Under the pieces are notes generated by a model that was given only the letters and a program-made list of their open reading frames with translations, was not told the DNA's origin and searched no databases. Positions 33,849 through 43,326 of a stretch of DNA of 64,000 bases are shown piece after piece. Made by a program: the position numbers and the translations under genes. This DNA comes from CAVUXJ01 sp963814975 (GTDB lineage: Bacteria; Acidobacteriota; Vicinamibacteria; Vicinamibacterales; CAVVIG01). The DNA lies in assembly GCA_963814975.1 (NCBI GenBank), contig CAWFFB010000030.1, positions 62,001-126,000 of the forward strand, given 5' to 3'. The stretch's first letter is position 1; the number at the start of each line of letters is the position of its first letter.

Positions 33849-36041
33849 GTGACGAAAGAACCCCCGCATCCACGCAGGGATTCGTCGGTCAACCCAGCCG
33901 TGAAAGCCAGGGGCCTTGCGGTGAGCGCGAACGCCACGCGTATTCTTCTCATCGGACACGAACCCCTGGATGGCCTGTTCGTTCGCGAGGCGCTTGCCGA
34001 CATCCGGAACGGCGTATTCATCGTCGAATGCGCGGCGCGGCTCGTTGATGGGCTCGAGCGGCTGCGCGGGGGTGGGATTGCCGCGGTGCTCCTCGATCTG
34101 TGCCCGGCCGATGGCCGGAGGAACGCAGCCCTGAAACACGTCTGGCAGACGGCGCCTCACGTTCCGATCATCGTCGTCGGATCGCCCGATGGCGAAGGCG
34201 CCGCCGTTGCGGACGAAGGGTCGCGGGGAGCCCTGGACTACCTTCTCAGGGATCGCCTCGACAGCTACACCTTGCCGCGAGCCATCGAGCGGATCATCGA
34301 GAGAAAAGCGGTGGACGAGGCGTTGTTCTTCGAGCGGCAGCGCGCGGAAGTGACGCTCAACTTCATCGGCGACGCGATGCTCAGCAGCGATGTCCAGGGC
34401 AAGGTGACGTTTATCAACCCCGTCGCCGAACGCATGACGGGCTGGCCCCGTCAGGAGGCGTTGGGCCGGCCGATCACTGAGGTATTCCGAATCGTTGACG
34501 ACGCGGCGTGCGAACCGGATCGAACCCCGAGTGACCGGACCCTCGCGCTCGACCGAATCGTCACGCGGACACCGAACCGCCTCCTCGTCCGCCGCGATGG
34601 GGTCGAGACGCCGATCGAAGAGCTCAGCTCTCCACTCCACGACAGGGCCGGGAAGGTGATGGGCGGGGTGGTCGTATTCAAGGACATGAGTCAGACGCGG
34701 GCGATGTCCTTGCACGCAGTCCACCTGACGCAGCACGACGTTCTCACCGAGTTGCCCAGCCGCCTGCTGCTGAACGACCGCCTTGCCCAGGCGATGGTCC
34801 GGGCCCATCGACACGGCTATCGCCTCGCGGTCTTGTTCCTTGATTTGGATCAGTTCAAGCACGTGAATGACAGCCTTGGCCATGTCATCGGCAACGCGCT
34901 CCTGCAGTCGATGGCACGTCGTCTGACTGCGTGCGTGCGGAGTTCCGACACCGTCAGCCGTCAGAGCGGTGATGAGTTCATCGTGCTGCTGCCGGAGATC
35001 GACCACGCGGACGATGCGGCCGCCTGCGCACAAAAGATCAGCGCCGCCCTCATGACGCCGCACGCCGTCGCGCACCACCAGCTGCATGTGACCGTCACCA
35101 CCGGGATCAGCATCTACCCCGACGACGGTTCGGATGAGGAGACGGTGATCACGTGCGCAGAAACGGCGATGTACCACGCGAAGGAAAGCGGCCGGAACAA
35201 CTATCGGTTCTTCGAGCCGGCCATGAACGCGCGGGCCGTCGAACGGCAACGGATCGAGGCCGGCCTCCATCGCGCCCTCGCACGGCGAGAGTTCGTGCTC
35301 CACTATCAGCCGAAGGTCGATCTCGAAACCGGAGTGATGACCGGCGCGGAGGCGCTAATCCGCTGGGAGCACCCGGAGCGCGGACTCCTGTTTCCGAAGG
35401 ACTTCGTGCCGATCGCCGAGGACTGCGGCCTGATCGTGCCAATCGGCCATTGGGTCATGCGCGAAGCCTGCCGTCAGGCGCGGGCATGGATCGACGAGGG
35501 CCGGCGGCCGCCGGCCGTGGCTGTCAACGTCTCGGCCGTCGAGTTCAAGGATGCGCACTTTCAGGCAGGCGTGCGCACGGTTCTGGACGACACCCGGCTG
35601 GATCCGCGCTATCTCGAGATCGAGCTGACCGAAAGCGCCCTCATCCAACATGCCGCCTCCACCGCGCTCACGCTCCGGGCGATGAAAGACCTGGGGGTGC
35701 AGGTGGCGATCGACGATTTCGGCACCGGATACTCGGCCTTGAGCTATCTACGGCAGTTTCCCATCAAGGTGCTGAAAATCGATCAGTCGTTCGTCCAGGA
35801 GATCAGCGCCAATCCGATGGACACCTCCATCGTCGCCGCCGTGATTGGCATGGGCAAGACTCTCGGGTATCGGATCATCGCGGAGGGCGTGGAAACGGGA
35901 GAGCAGGTCGCGTTTCTTCAGGCTCAGCGCTGCGGCGAGGGGCAGGGTTACTACTTCAGCCGGCCCCTGATTGCCGAGCAGTTCGTCAGGCTGCTGGCAA
36001 CCGGCGGGCGGGGAGCACATCTCCAGCAGTCGGCCGATTGA
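33849..36041 (+). CDS. Receiver-like/PAS/GGDEF/EAL cyclic-di-GMP protein
   Basis: About 730 residues. An N-terminal pseudo-receiver (ILLIGHEPLDGLFVREALAD) with weak acidic residues is followed by PAS (FIGDAMLSSDVQGKVTFINP), GGDEF and EAL domains. The cyclase signature reads SGDEF, with serine for the first glycine, so synthase activity is doubtful. The EAL domain is intact: EALIRWEHP, NVSAVEF, IELTESALI, DDFGTGYSALSYLRQFP, IDQSFV, EGVET and the closing glutamine, so phosphodiesterase activity is expected. GTG 33849 is preferred since a TACACT -10-like hexamer ends six bases before it, suggesting a leaderless mRNA; GTG 33921 with an AGGGG site is the alternative. Confidence 0.88.
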   Translation: MTKEPPHPRRDSSVNPAVKARGLAVSANATRILLIGHEPLDGLFVREALADIRNGVFIVECAARLVDGLERLRGGGIAAVLLDLCPADGRRNAALKHVWQTAPHVPIIVVGSPDGEGAAVADEGSRGALDYLLRDRLDSYTLPRAIERIIERKAVDEALFFERQRAEVTLNFIGDAMLSSDVQGKVTFINPVAERMTGWPRQEALGRPITEVFRIVDDAACEPDRTPSDRTLALDRIVTRTPNRLLVRRDGVETPIEELSSPLHDRAGKVMGGVVVFKDMSQTRAMSLHAVHLTQHDVLTELPSRLLLNDRLAQAMVRAHRHGYRLAVLFLDLDQFKHVNDSLGHVIGNALLQSMARRLTACVRSSDTVSRQSGDEFIVLLPEIDHADDAAACAQKISAALMTPHAVAHHQLHVTVTTGISIYPDDGSDEETVITCAETAMYHAKESGRNNYRFFEPAMNARAVERQRIEAGLHRALARREFVLHYQPKVDLETGVMTGAEALIRWEHPERGLLFPKDFVPIAEDCGLIVPIGHWVMREACRQARAWIDEGRRPPAVAVNVSAVEFKDAHFQAGVRTVLDDTRLDPRYLEIELTESALIQHAASTALTLRAMKDLGVQVAIDDFGTGYSALSYLRQFPIKVLKIDQSFVQEISANPMDTSIVAAVIGMGKTLGYRIIAEGVETGEQVAFLQAQRCGEGQGYYFSRPLIAEQFVRLLATGGRGAHLQQSAD

Positions 36042-36147
36042 CCGTGCGTCGAGCGCGGTGCCTGCCCGCGAAGCAAGACCGCGACCTTGGCCTTTTCTCA
36101 AGTGCATGCACCGCTGGCCGGCGGTGCAATGTATAGTCAGCCGAGCC

Positions 36148-37224
36148 ATGGCGTCCCCGCCACAGGAACGGCCCGAACAGCTGACCGACGAGGACCGACG
36201 CTACGCCGGCTCGCGGTTTTCTGAGGTGGTAGCGGCACTCTTTGCCAACCCGTATCAGCGAGTATGGGGCGGTGACGGTCAGACGCCCCTTCCGATCGGC
36301 CAGGTCACGTTCCGAAGCGTCGTGGGTGGCATCCTGTCATTCGCGAAGCCGGACCTGTTCAGCAAGGCCAGCGAACGAGCTCTCGATTCGGCGGCCGATC
36401 TGCGATGGGGCGGCGATCGAAAGGGGTTTCGCCGCCTCGTGCACCCGAACGGTGTGTGCCTGATTGGGCGCTGGCAGATTGTCGAAACCACCCCCTACTC
36501 CGGTTATTTCAGCGCAGGAAGCACGGCGCTTGTCATTGCCCGGTATTCGACCTGCTGCACCGAGACACGGCGCGGACATACGCGGTCGCTCTCGATGGTT
36601 GGCAAGCTCTTCCCGACGACCGATCCGAATCATGTCCTGCCGCTGCGCACGGCCAATTTCATCACGCAGGAGGACATCGGCGGAGCGGACACCGAGTTCA
36701 TCAACGACGCCGAGTTGCGCAACGCGCCCGATACGACGGGCTCGCGCCGCGGTGCCGGTGCGCCTCTGCTGCTGGCGATCGGCCTTGTGTTCGGCCGCGT
36801 CGACAGGCAGCCGAGCATCCGCCAGTTGTATCCGATCGCCGAGCTCGGCAAACCGGTGGGAGCGCCAACGCGTGCGCCGGAGTTCATGCGGCTGCGCGTC
36901 GCTGCTCACCAACCGAGGATAGCCGGCGTCGAGCTCGACTTCCGCGACGAAGTGATGGGGCAGATATTCGATCGTGGCGATCCCGTTCCCAGACGCACGC
37001 TCACGTTCACCATCGAAGTGACCGATCAGGGACAGACCACGGGCGTCGCTCTAAGGCAGCGCCGCACGTTTCAGGATTGGCGTGAGGTCGGCTCGTTGAT
37101 CTTCGACAATGCCGTCATCTCCCATAACGGGGATTCGGTCATCCATTTCAATCATCCGACCTGGCGCGAGGACCGGAACGACCCGAAGACCGCGACGAGA
37201 ATCGACGGCCGCAAGGTGCGCTGA
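36148..37224 (+). CDS. Uncharacterised protein with possible catalase-like fold
   Basis: A 358-residue soluble protein with no signal peptide. The central region (LVHPNGVCLIGRWQIVETTP, YSGYFSAGSTALVIARYST, LSMVGKLFPTTDPNHVLPLR, TANFITQEDIGG) has the order of a haem-catalase core: an early His-containing segment, a glycine-rich beta strand with an Arg, and an Asn/Phe strand. I recall uncharacterised catalase-related proteins with similar wording, but the active-site His-Asn pair cannot be placed with certainty. A C-terminal beta-rich part (RTLTFTIEVTDQGQTTGVAL) is unassigned. A TATAGT hexamer at 36132-36137 lies ten bases before ATG 36148 and no ribosome binding site is evident, suggesting a very short leader. 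Confidence 0.6.
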   Translation: MASPPQERPEQLTDEDRRYAGSRFSEVVAALFANPYQRVWGGDGQTPLPIGQVTFRSVVGGILSFAKPDLFSKASERALDSAADLRWGGDRKGFRRLVHPNGVCLIGRWQIVETTPYSGYFSAGSTALVIARYSTCCTETRRGHTRSLSMVGKLFPTTDPNHVLPLRTANFITQEDIGGADTEFINDAELRNAPDTTGSRRGAGAPLLLAIGLVFGRVDRQPSIRQLYPIAELGKPVGAPTRAPEFMRLRVAAHQPRIAGVELDFRDEVMGQIFDRGDPVPRRTLTFTIEVTDQGQTTGVALRQRRTFQDWREVGSLIFDNAVISHNGDSVIHFNHPTWREDRNDPKTATRIDGRKVR

Positions 37225-37804
37225 CCGCTCACCGCTGACCGCGAGACGTCCACGATCCAGAGCGGCCCGTCAGCTCGGAACTTCATCCTTCGCTGCCCGC
37301 TCCGTGCTGCCGGAATCACCTGCGCAGCGTAGTCTTTCACGACTTGTCCATCCACAACGCGACAATAATCGAAACGCCCGATCGTGTAACAGCGTAATGA
37401 TTGCGCACCCGGTCGGTGTAGCCCTCTGTGATCGGGACGCTGGCGTGGAGCATTTCGTTCGAAATTGGGCACACTTACTCGTGATACCTGGCCGATCGTG
37501 ATCTGACGACTCTCTTCGAAGCAGGAATCGATTTTGCTGTCCGTCACTTAGGCTGTGGGACCCTTCTAGTTATCAGCCTCAAACAAGGTTCCCTAACGTT
37601 AGCGGTGCCACGGAGTCGCGTGGCCGTCCGCTAGGCCTGTCGATTGTTCTCGGCGGACTCCCCAAACCCTGTTAGTGCCGGAGGTGTGTCTCCGGGACGG
37701 CAGGGGAGCGTGATGGTTCTCGACTCGTTCAAACGCACACGCACAAGGAAATCCGAGGGACGGGCGCGGAGCCTTTGGTCCTTCCTTAAGCGATTGGTCT
37801 CTCC
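37225..37804. other. Long leader/spacer before the surface-repeat protein
   Basis: About 580 bases with no convincing gene. It begins with repetitive words (GACCGCTCACCGCTGACCGC at 37223-37242). A clean hairpin lies at 37678-37695 (CCGGAG, loop GTGTGT, CTCCGG). The 3' part is a candidate 5' untranslated region of the TIG-repeat protein; I checked it for a c-di-GMP riboswitch, which often precedes such genes, and found only partial similarity. Confidence 0.45.
37678..37695. repeat. Hairpin CCGGAG-GTGTGT-CTCCGG
   Basis: Perfect 6-bp stem with a six-base loop, extendable outward through TG...CA with one bulge. It is 110 bases upstream of the surface protein start and is not followed by a T-run. 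Confidence 0.5.
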
Positions 37805-39530
37805 ATGATGCTGACAGATTCAATGTGTCGCCCTTCGCCTGTCGGAAACCGCAGCGTATACGCCCTTCGAGCACTCGCCGTCGTAGGACTGATCATCTTG
37901 AGCTCCCCTGCACTCAGCGCGGCGACTCTTACGGCTTCGTGGGACAGGAACCGCGAAACTAACATCGCCGGATACATCCTTTCTTACGGAACACAGTCAG
38001 GGACATATACGACCAGCATCGATGTCGGGAATGTGACGACGCGACAGGTCGTGCTCAACCCGGGCCAGCGTTACTATTTCGTGGTTCAGGCGTACAACAC
38101 GAGTTCACAGACCAGCCCGAGGTCCGCACAGGTTGTCGTTGACGTACCGAGCCCGCCGACCATCACCAGCCTGTCGCCGACATCCGGAGGCGTCGGGATG
38201 GCGATCACGATCAACGGGGCGAATTTCGGGACGACGCAAGGTGCGAGCACGGTCCGCTTCAACGGCACGAGCGCGACGGCTACGAGCTGGAGCGCGACGC
38301 GCATTGTGGCCACCGTGCCGGGCGGCGCGTCGACCGGTGCGGTCACCGTGACGGTGGCCGCCGTTGCGAGCAACGGCGCGACATTCACCGTGACTGGATC
38401 GGCACCGAACATCACCAGCCTCTCGCCGACATCCGGAATGGTCGGGACTTCGGTCACGATCAACGGCGCGAATTTCGGGGCGAAGCAGGGCGCCAGCAGG
38501 GTCCGCTTCAACGGTACGAGGGCGTCGGTCACGAGCTGGAGCGCCACGCGGATCGTGGCCGCCGTGCCGAGCGCGGCGACGAGCGGAAACGTGGTCGTCA
38601 CCGTGGGCGGCGTCGCCAGCAACGGCGTGGCATTTACTGTGGGATCGACGCCGAATATCACGAGCCTGTCGCCGACATCCGGAAGTATTGGGACGGCGGT
38701 GACGATCACCGGGGTGAACTTCGGGTCGACGCAAGGCGGGAGCACGGTCCGCTTCAACGGCAGGAGCGCGACGCCCACGGGCTGGAGCGCGACGAAGATC
38801 GTGGCGTCCGTGCCGAGCGCGGCGACGACCGGCAACGTGGTCGTCACCGTGGGCGGCGTTCCTAGCAACGCGAAAGTCTTCACCGTCACGACCGGCTCGC
38901 TGCCGGCCCCGTGGACGTCACAAGACATCGGCAATCCTGCCCTGGCGGGGAGCGCCAGCTCGACATCGGGCACCTTCTCGGTCACCGGTGCGGGCGTGGA
39001 CGTCTGGAACACGAGCGACCAGTTCCAGTTCGTGTATCAGACGCTGGACGGAGATGGCGAGATCGTGGCCCGCGTCACCGGCCTGCAGAACACGGATGCG
39101 TGGGCGAAGGCGGGTGTGATGATCCGCGAGGATCTGACCGGCGGCTCCCCTAACGCCATGGCCCAGCTGACCGCTGGTAATGGCCCGACCTTCCAGCGCC
39201 GCGTCACCCGGAATGGCCCGAGCACGAGCGACTGGGGCTTCACTGGGGTCGCCCCGCAGTGGGTCCGCCTGGTCCGCAGCGGGAACACGTTCAGCGGCTA
39301 TTACTCGGCGACAGGCAGCGCGTGGATCTTGATGGGCAGCCTCACGGTGGTGATGCCATCCCGCACCTACGTCGGACTGGCGGTGACGAGTCACGACCCG
39401 TCCCTCGTCACGACCGGCACGTTCACCAACGTGACTGTTATCGGGGCCACAGCCGCCGTGACGTCGACCGCCACCAAGTCTCGTCGCGGCCGAGGGCAAC
39501 GAGTGCGGTGGGCCGCGTCAGTGCTCACTC
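37805..39530 (+). CDS. Secreted surface protein: Fn3-like, three IPT/TIG repeats, lectin-like domain
   Basis: From ATG 37805 the protein has a signal peptide (ALRALAVVGLIILSSPALSA), a fibronectin-III-like domain (LTASWDRNRETNIAGYILSY), three IPT/TIG immunoglobulin-like repeats each starting with SLSPTSG and NGANFG, and a concanavalin-like DUF1349-type domain (QDIGNPALAGSASSTSGTFS; IREDLTGGSPNAMAQLTAGN). After about residue 555 the frame turns arginine-rich, while a second frame carries FG-GAP-like repeats, so the gene is probably continuous with 39531-40355 through an indel between 39460 and 39530. It is likely an adhesive or glycan-binding cell-surface or outer-membrane protein. The frame itself stays open to 39826. 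Confidence 0.78.
38159..38895 (+). repeat. Three tandem ~247-bp TIG-domain repeats
   Basis: Units start at about 38159, 38408 and 38654, each opening with a near-identical stretch around ATCACCAGCCTCTCGCCGAC. Strong DNA identity between units suggests recent duplication or homogenisation. Confidence 0.75.
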
Positions 39531-40355
39531 GTGGCGCCGCGCGACGACGACTACGACGGCGACGGCAAGGCCGACGTGACCGTCTTTACACCCTCAACCG
39601 GGACGTGGTCCATCCTCGAGTCGAGCACCGGCACGGCGTCGACACCCACTCTCGGGGTGGCCGGCGACACACCGGTGCCTGGCGACTACGATGGCGATGG
39701 GAAGACCGACATCGCCGTGTATCACCCTGCGACTGGCGAATGGTCGGTCCTCCTGTCGAGCAGCGGGGCTCGGACCGTTGTCACATGGGGCTCGGCTACG
39801 GACCTGGCTGTGCCGGCCGACTATGACGGGGACGGCAAGACCGATGTCGCCATCTACCGCCCGTCTTCGGGCGAGTGGATCAGTTTCGAGTCGAGCACTC
39901 AAACGACGCGGACCGTGGCGTGGGGCAGCAGTTCCAATAGGCCCGTGCCCGGCGACTACGACGGCGACGGGAAGGCCGACCTTGCGGTCTATCGTCACAG
40001 CACCGGGTTGTGGCAGGTGCTGCAGTCCGGCACGAACACGCCAAGGACAGCCACCTGGGGGAGCGCCGACGACCTCCCGATACCCGGTGACTACGACGGC
40101 GACGGCAAGACCGACGTCGCGGTATATCGCGCCTCGGGGTTGTGGTCCATCCTGCAGTCGAGCACGAACACCGTGCGGACAGTTACCTGGGGCAGCGCCA
40201 GTGACATTCCAGCGCCCGGCGACTACGACGGCGACGGCACGACCGATCTCGCCGTGTTTCGCCCGAGCACCGGACTCTGGCAGATCCTGCGGTCGAGCAC
40301 GCACGCATCGACGACGCTTACATGGGGAACGAGCACCGATATTCCGATGCCCTGA
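39531..40355 (+). CDS. FG-GAP/VCBS-like calcium-binding repeat region, probable C-terminus of the surface protein
   Basis: The frame encodes six repeats of about 44 residues, each with the calcium-loop motif DYDGDGK[TA]D followed by AVYRPSTGEW-type and W-G-S sequence, as in bacterial seven-bladed-propeller proteins. The open region upstream in the same frame (SLVAPRDDDYDGDG) lacks a signal peptide, so I read it as the C-terminal domain of the protein encoded at 37805, separated by a frameshift. The last residues, TDIPMP, precede the stop at 40355. A separate secreted protein is less likely. Confidence 0.75.
   Translation: MAPRDDDYDGDGKADVTVFTPSTGTWSILESSTGTASTPTLGVAGDTPVPGDYDGDGKTDIAVYHPATGEWSVLLSSSGARTVVTWGSATDLAVPADYDGDGKTDVAIYRPSSGEWISFESSTQTTRTVAWGSSSNRPVPGDYDGDGKADLAVYRHSTGLWQVLQSGTNTPRTATWGSADDLPIPGDYDGDGKTDVAVYRASGLWSILQSSTNTVRTVTWGSASDIPAPGDYDGDGTTDLAVFRPSTGLWQILRSSTHASTTLTWGTSTDIPMP
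39548..40240 (+). repeat. Six ~133-bp repeats encoding DYDGDG loops
   Basis: Copies of GGCGACTACGACGGCGACGG or close variants occur at about 39548, 39681, 39816, 39951, 40086 and 40218, giving a regular 133-136 base period. Confidence 0.75.
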
Positions 40356-40471
40356 TGAACGTCGCCGCGATTACCGGGCGACAAACCGCGAGCACCGGGC
40401 GACCAACGAAGTGCGGAGCAGGCCGAATCCGGGGAGGATCCGGCCTGCCAACCGATCCAATCACGCGGCGA

Positions 40472-42604
40472 CTATTGTGGACTGCGCAGGTTGGGCTCCC
40501 GGTCCCAGATCCGACCGTTCTTCGCCGCCGCGATGAAGCCATTGACGCCTTTTCCGGTGTCGATGGCGACGATGCCGGCGTCCGCTTCGATGCCCGCCCG
40601 GTCCAGCAACCCCGCGGCGGCATTCACCACCCCGATGACTTTGAGGTGACCGAACGCGTCGCGGAGCCAGTCGATCGCCGCCGCTTCCCTCCCGAGCATC
40701 GCCGCCCCGTCGGCCGACGGCGCGACAACGACGGCATCGAAGAAGATCGACGGGCCGCCCGAGAGCGCGTGGTCGGCTTCGATGCGTTTGCCGCCCTTCG
40801 CGGAGACGCCTCCGATCTTCGGTGCGACCACCTGAAGCGTCGCGCCGGCCTTCTCGACCGCTGCACGCAGTGAGTCGACCAGCGTCCCATCGGTGCCGTC
40901 AGTGACCAGCACGCCGATGGTTCGTCCCTCGATCGTCTTCGGGGCCTTCAAGATGATGCTCAGCGCCGGCGACGGCTTCATGTCGATGGCCCGGCGCGCC
41001 GGCTGGATCCGATCGGCCTGCCCCTCCATGCCGAGCCCTTCCTCAACGCGCTCGCACAACTCGTCGTCGATGTTCGCGAGATGGCCGAGCATCCGGCGGC
41101 GGATGGCGATCGTCGACACCTTGCTCAACTCGAAGGTGAAGGCGCTGACGATGTGGCGCTGCTCGGGTTCCGACATGGAGCGCCAGAACAGCCGCGGCTG
41201 GCTGTAGTGATCCGAGAAGGTCTCCGATCGTTCCCGGATCTTGTTTCCGGCTTCGCGATCACCGTTCTCGCCCGAAGGAAACGTCGTGAAGCCACGCGCC
41301 GGATCTTCCCGGGGGCCATCGGGTGCCAGGCTGTTCGGCTCGTAGGCGACCTGACCCTTTGGCACATCGATGCGCCGCACGCCGTCGCGCTGGAAGTTGC
41401 GCATGGGGCACTGGGCGCGATTGATCGGAATCTCGTGGAAGTTCGCTCCGCCGAGACGAATGAGCTGCGTGTCGAGGTACGAGAAGAGGCGCCCCTGCAG
41501 CAGCGGGTCGTTCGAGAAGTCGATGCCTGGTACGATGTGCCCCGGGTGGAAGGCCGACTGCTCGGTTTCCGCAAAGAAGTTGTCGGGGTTTCGGTTCAGG
41601 ACCATGCGGCCAATCGGCTCGAGCGGCACCATCTCCTCGGGAATCAGCTTGGTCGCGTCGAGGATATCGAACGGGAACTTCGCGGCGGTCTTCTCGTCGA
41701 ACGCCTGGATGGCGAACTCGAACTCGGGAAAGTCGCCCGCGGCGATGGCGTTGAACAGGTCGCGGCGCTGAAAGTCAGGATCCGCGCCGTATAGCTTCAC
41801 GGACTCGTCCCAGACGACCGACGCCGACCCGATTTTCGGCCGCCAGTGGAACTTGACGAAGGTCGATCGTCCGTTCGCATCGATGAGCCGGAAGGTGTGC
41901 ACGCCGAAGCCTTCCATCATGCGGAACGAGCGCGGAATCGTGCGGTCGGACATCGCCCACAGCAGCATGTGCATGCTCTCGGGCATCAGCGTCGCGAAAT
42001 CCCAGAACGTGTCGTGGGCCGATCCCGCCTGCGGGTAACCGCGATCGGGCTCCATCTTCACCGAGTGGATCAGGTCGGGAAACTTGATCGCGTCCTGGAT
42101 GAAGAACACCGGGATGTTGTTGCCCACGAGGTCGAAGTTGCCTTCCTCCGTGTAGAACTTCACGGCAAAGCCGCGCACGTCGCGCGGCGTGTCGCCCGAG
42201 CCCGCGCCGCCAGCGACAGTGGAAAAGCGCACGAACACCGGCGTCTTCTTCTTCGGATCCTGCAGGAACGCGGCCCGCGTCAGCTTCGACAGCGACTTGT
42301 ACGGTTGAAAAAAGCCGTGCGCGCCCGAGCCGCGCGCGTGGACGATCCGCTCCGGAATCCGCTCGTGGTCAAAATGCGTGATCTTCTCGCGGAAGATCAG
42401 GTCTTCGAGCAGCGTCGGTCCGCGTGTGCCCGAGCGCAGTGAATTCTGATTGTCGGAAACCGGCAGACCCTGGTTGGTTGTCAGGGATTGGGCCGCCGAT
42501 GCCGCTGTTTGATGTGTCTCGCCGCCGGAGCCTGTCCTGGCGGAGGCGTTGCGGGCGGGTTTTTTTGTCGCCACCTGTGTCGTCCTTGTCTCTGTCGGAG
42601 CCAT
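40472..42604 (-). CDS. katE: Large-subunit haem catalase (HPII/KatE type)
   Basis: A 710-residue clade-2 catalase. The distal histidine is in RIVHARGSGAHGFFQ, the distal asparagine in GNFDLVGNNIPVFFIQD, and the proximal tyrosine in GRLFSYLDTQLIRLG. The last ~150 residues are the DJ-1/PfpI-like flavodoxin domain typical of large-subunit catalases (TIGVLVTDGTDGTLVDSLRA; VVVAPSADGAAML). The lysine- and threonine-rich N-terminus is also usual. It converts hydrogen peroxide to water and oxygen in the cytosol. ATG 42604 fits the family length. It is transcribed alone toward the surface-protein gene. Confidence 0.95.
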   Translation of the reverse strand: MAPTETRTTQVATKKPARNASARTGSGGETHQTAASAAQSLTTNQGLPVSDNQNSLRSGTRGPTLLEDLIFREKITHFDHERIPERIVHARGSGAHGFFQPYKSLSKLTRAAFLQDPKKKTPVFVRFSTVAGGAGSGDTPRDVRGFAVKFYTEEGNFDLVGNNIPVFFIQDAIKFPDLIHSVKMEPDRGYPQAGSAHDTFWDFATLMPESMHMLLWAMSDRTIPRSFRMMEGFGVHTFRLIDANGRSTFVKFHWRPKIGSASVVWDESVKLYGADPDFQRRDLFNAIAAGDFPEFEFAIQAFDEKTAAKFPFDILDATKLIPEEMVPLEPIGRMVLNRNPDNFFAETEQSAFHPGHIVPGIDFSNDPLLQGRLFSYLDTQLIRLGGANFHEIPINRAQCPMRNFQRDGVRRIDVPKGQVAYEPNSLAPDGPREDPARGFTTFPSGENGDREAGNKIRERSETFSDHYSQPRLFWRSMSEPEQRHIVSAFTFELSKVSTIAIRRRMLGHLANIDDELCERVEEGLGMEGQADRIQPARRAIDMKPSPALSIILKAPKTIEGRTIGVLVTDGTDGTLVDSLRAAVEKAGATLQVVAPKIGGVSAKGGKRIEADHALSGGPSIFFDAVVVAPSADGAAMLGREAAAIDWLRDAFGHLKVIGVVNAAAGLLDRAGIEADAGIVAIDTGKGVNGFIAAAKNGRIWDREPNLRSPQ

Positions 42605-42765
42605 TGCGACAGACGGCGATTATAGGCGGCGTCGCCGCGGTCCCTGCAAGCACAGCCGCAGCGGTCGACCGGGCACATCGGACTCGGAGACTGCCTTTTT
42701 GAAATCGCGAGCGAAGGATGGACGCGGCGGCGATCACTGCAGGCGTTGCGGGTGACCGGGACGAG

Positions 42766-43260
42766 GGCGTAGGCTGCTCGATAACCCTTGGAAGGGCCAT
42801 CGGGCATGATGTTCACTCGCCTAGTCGCGGTGCGGAGCGCAGAGCCCCCCATTGTCGCCTCGCCGACATGCTCGGATCCAGGCGACCCGACATCCCGATC
42901 CTGGTGGTGCAGTCGGGCCACAGCGGCGGCTCGCTCAACGCGATTCCTGGAATCGACTTCAGCAAGTACCCGCAGATCATGGCCGCTCCGCCCGTGCCGA
43001 ATCCGGCCGACTACTTCGCCTTGACGCGCATACTCGTGGTGCCATCAAAAGCGTCAGCGCGCATACGGAGTTCATGCGGGGTTCCCCGCGACTCCAGTCG
43101 TGCGCGAAACCGGACAGCGCTCGCTGCTTCCGTCCGGCGCGGGGATTCTGGCGGGGCCCATTCGTCGTGCGTGCGACGGACCGCCCCATCAGGGCGCGCG
43201 CGCCAAGAAATGCTATCCAGCGAATGCACGCTCGAGTTCAGCGATATCGGGCTTCCTCGT
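42766..43260 (+). pseudogene. Relic of a glycosyltransferase family 4 gene
   Basis: A short stretch in one frame, LADMLGSRRPDIPILVVQSG then NAIPGIDFSKYPQIMAAPPV and DYFALTRILVVPS, reads like the C-terminal nucleotide-sugar-binding half of a GT4 glycosyltransferase. After VVPS the similarity is lost, with weak continuation in other frames (TGQRSLLPSGAGILAGP at about 43108-43160). There is no start, no N-terminal half and no intact E-x7-E motif. I read it as a decayed fragment rather than a functional gene. Confidence 0.5.
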
Positions 43261-43326
43261 TCGAAGCATGGCTTCCATCGCCTTGCCTGACTTTTCCGGG
43301 TGGGGCGCCGCTGATAAACTCCGGCC

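Noticed and set aside
33669..35303. Upstream extension of the amidohydrolase frame to a 911-residue product
   Set aside because: The added part is antisense to the GGDEF-EAL gene, and a Tat signal with a good ribosome binding site marks the start at 33668.
37561..37804. c-di-GMP riboswitch before the surface protein
   Set aside because: A stretch near 37737-37785 has loose similarity (CACGCACAAGG, GGGACG) but the conserved tetraloop, receptor and binding-site segments are not in order.
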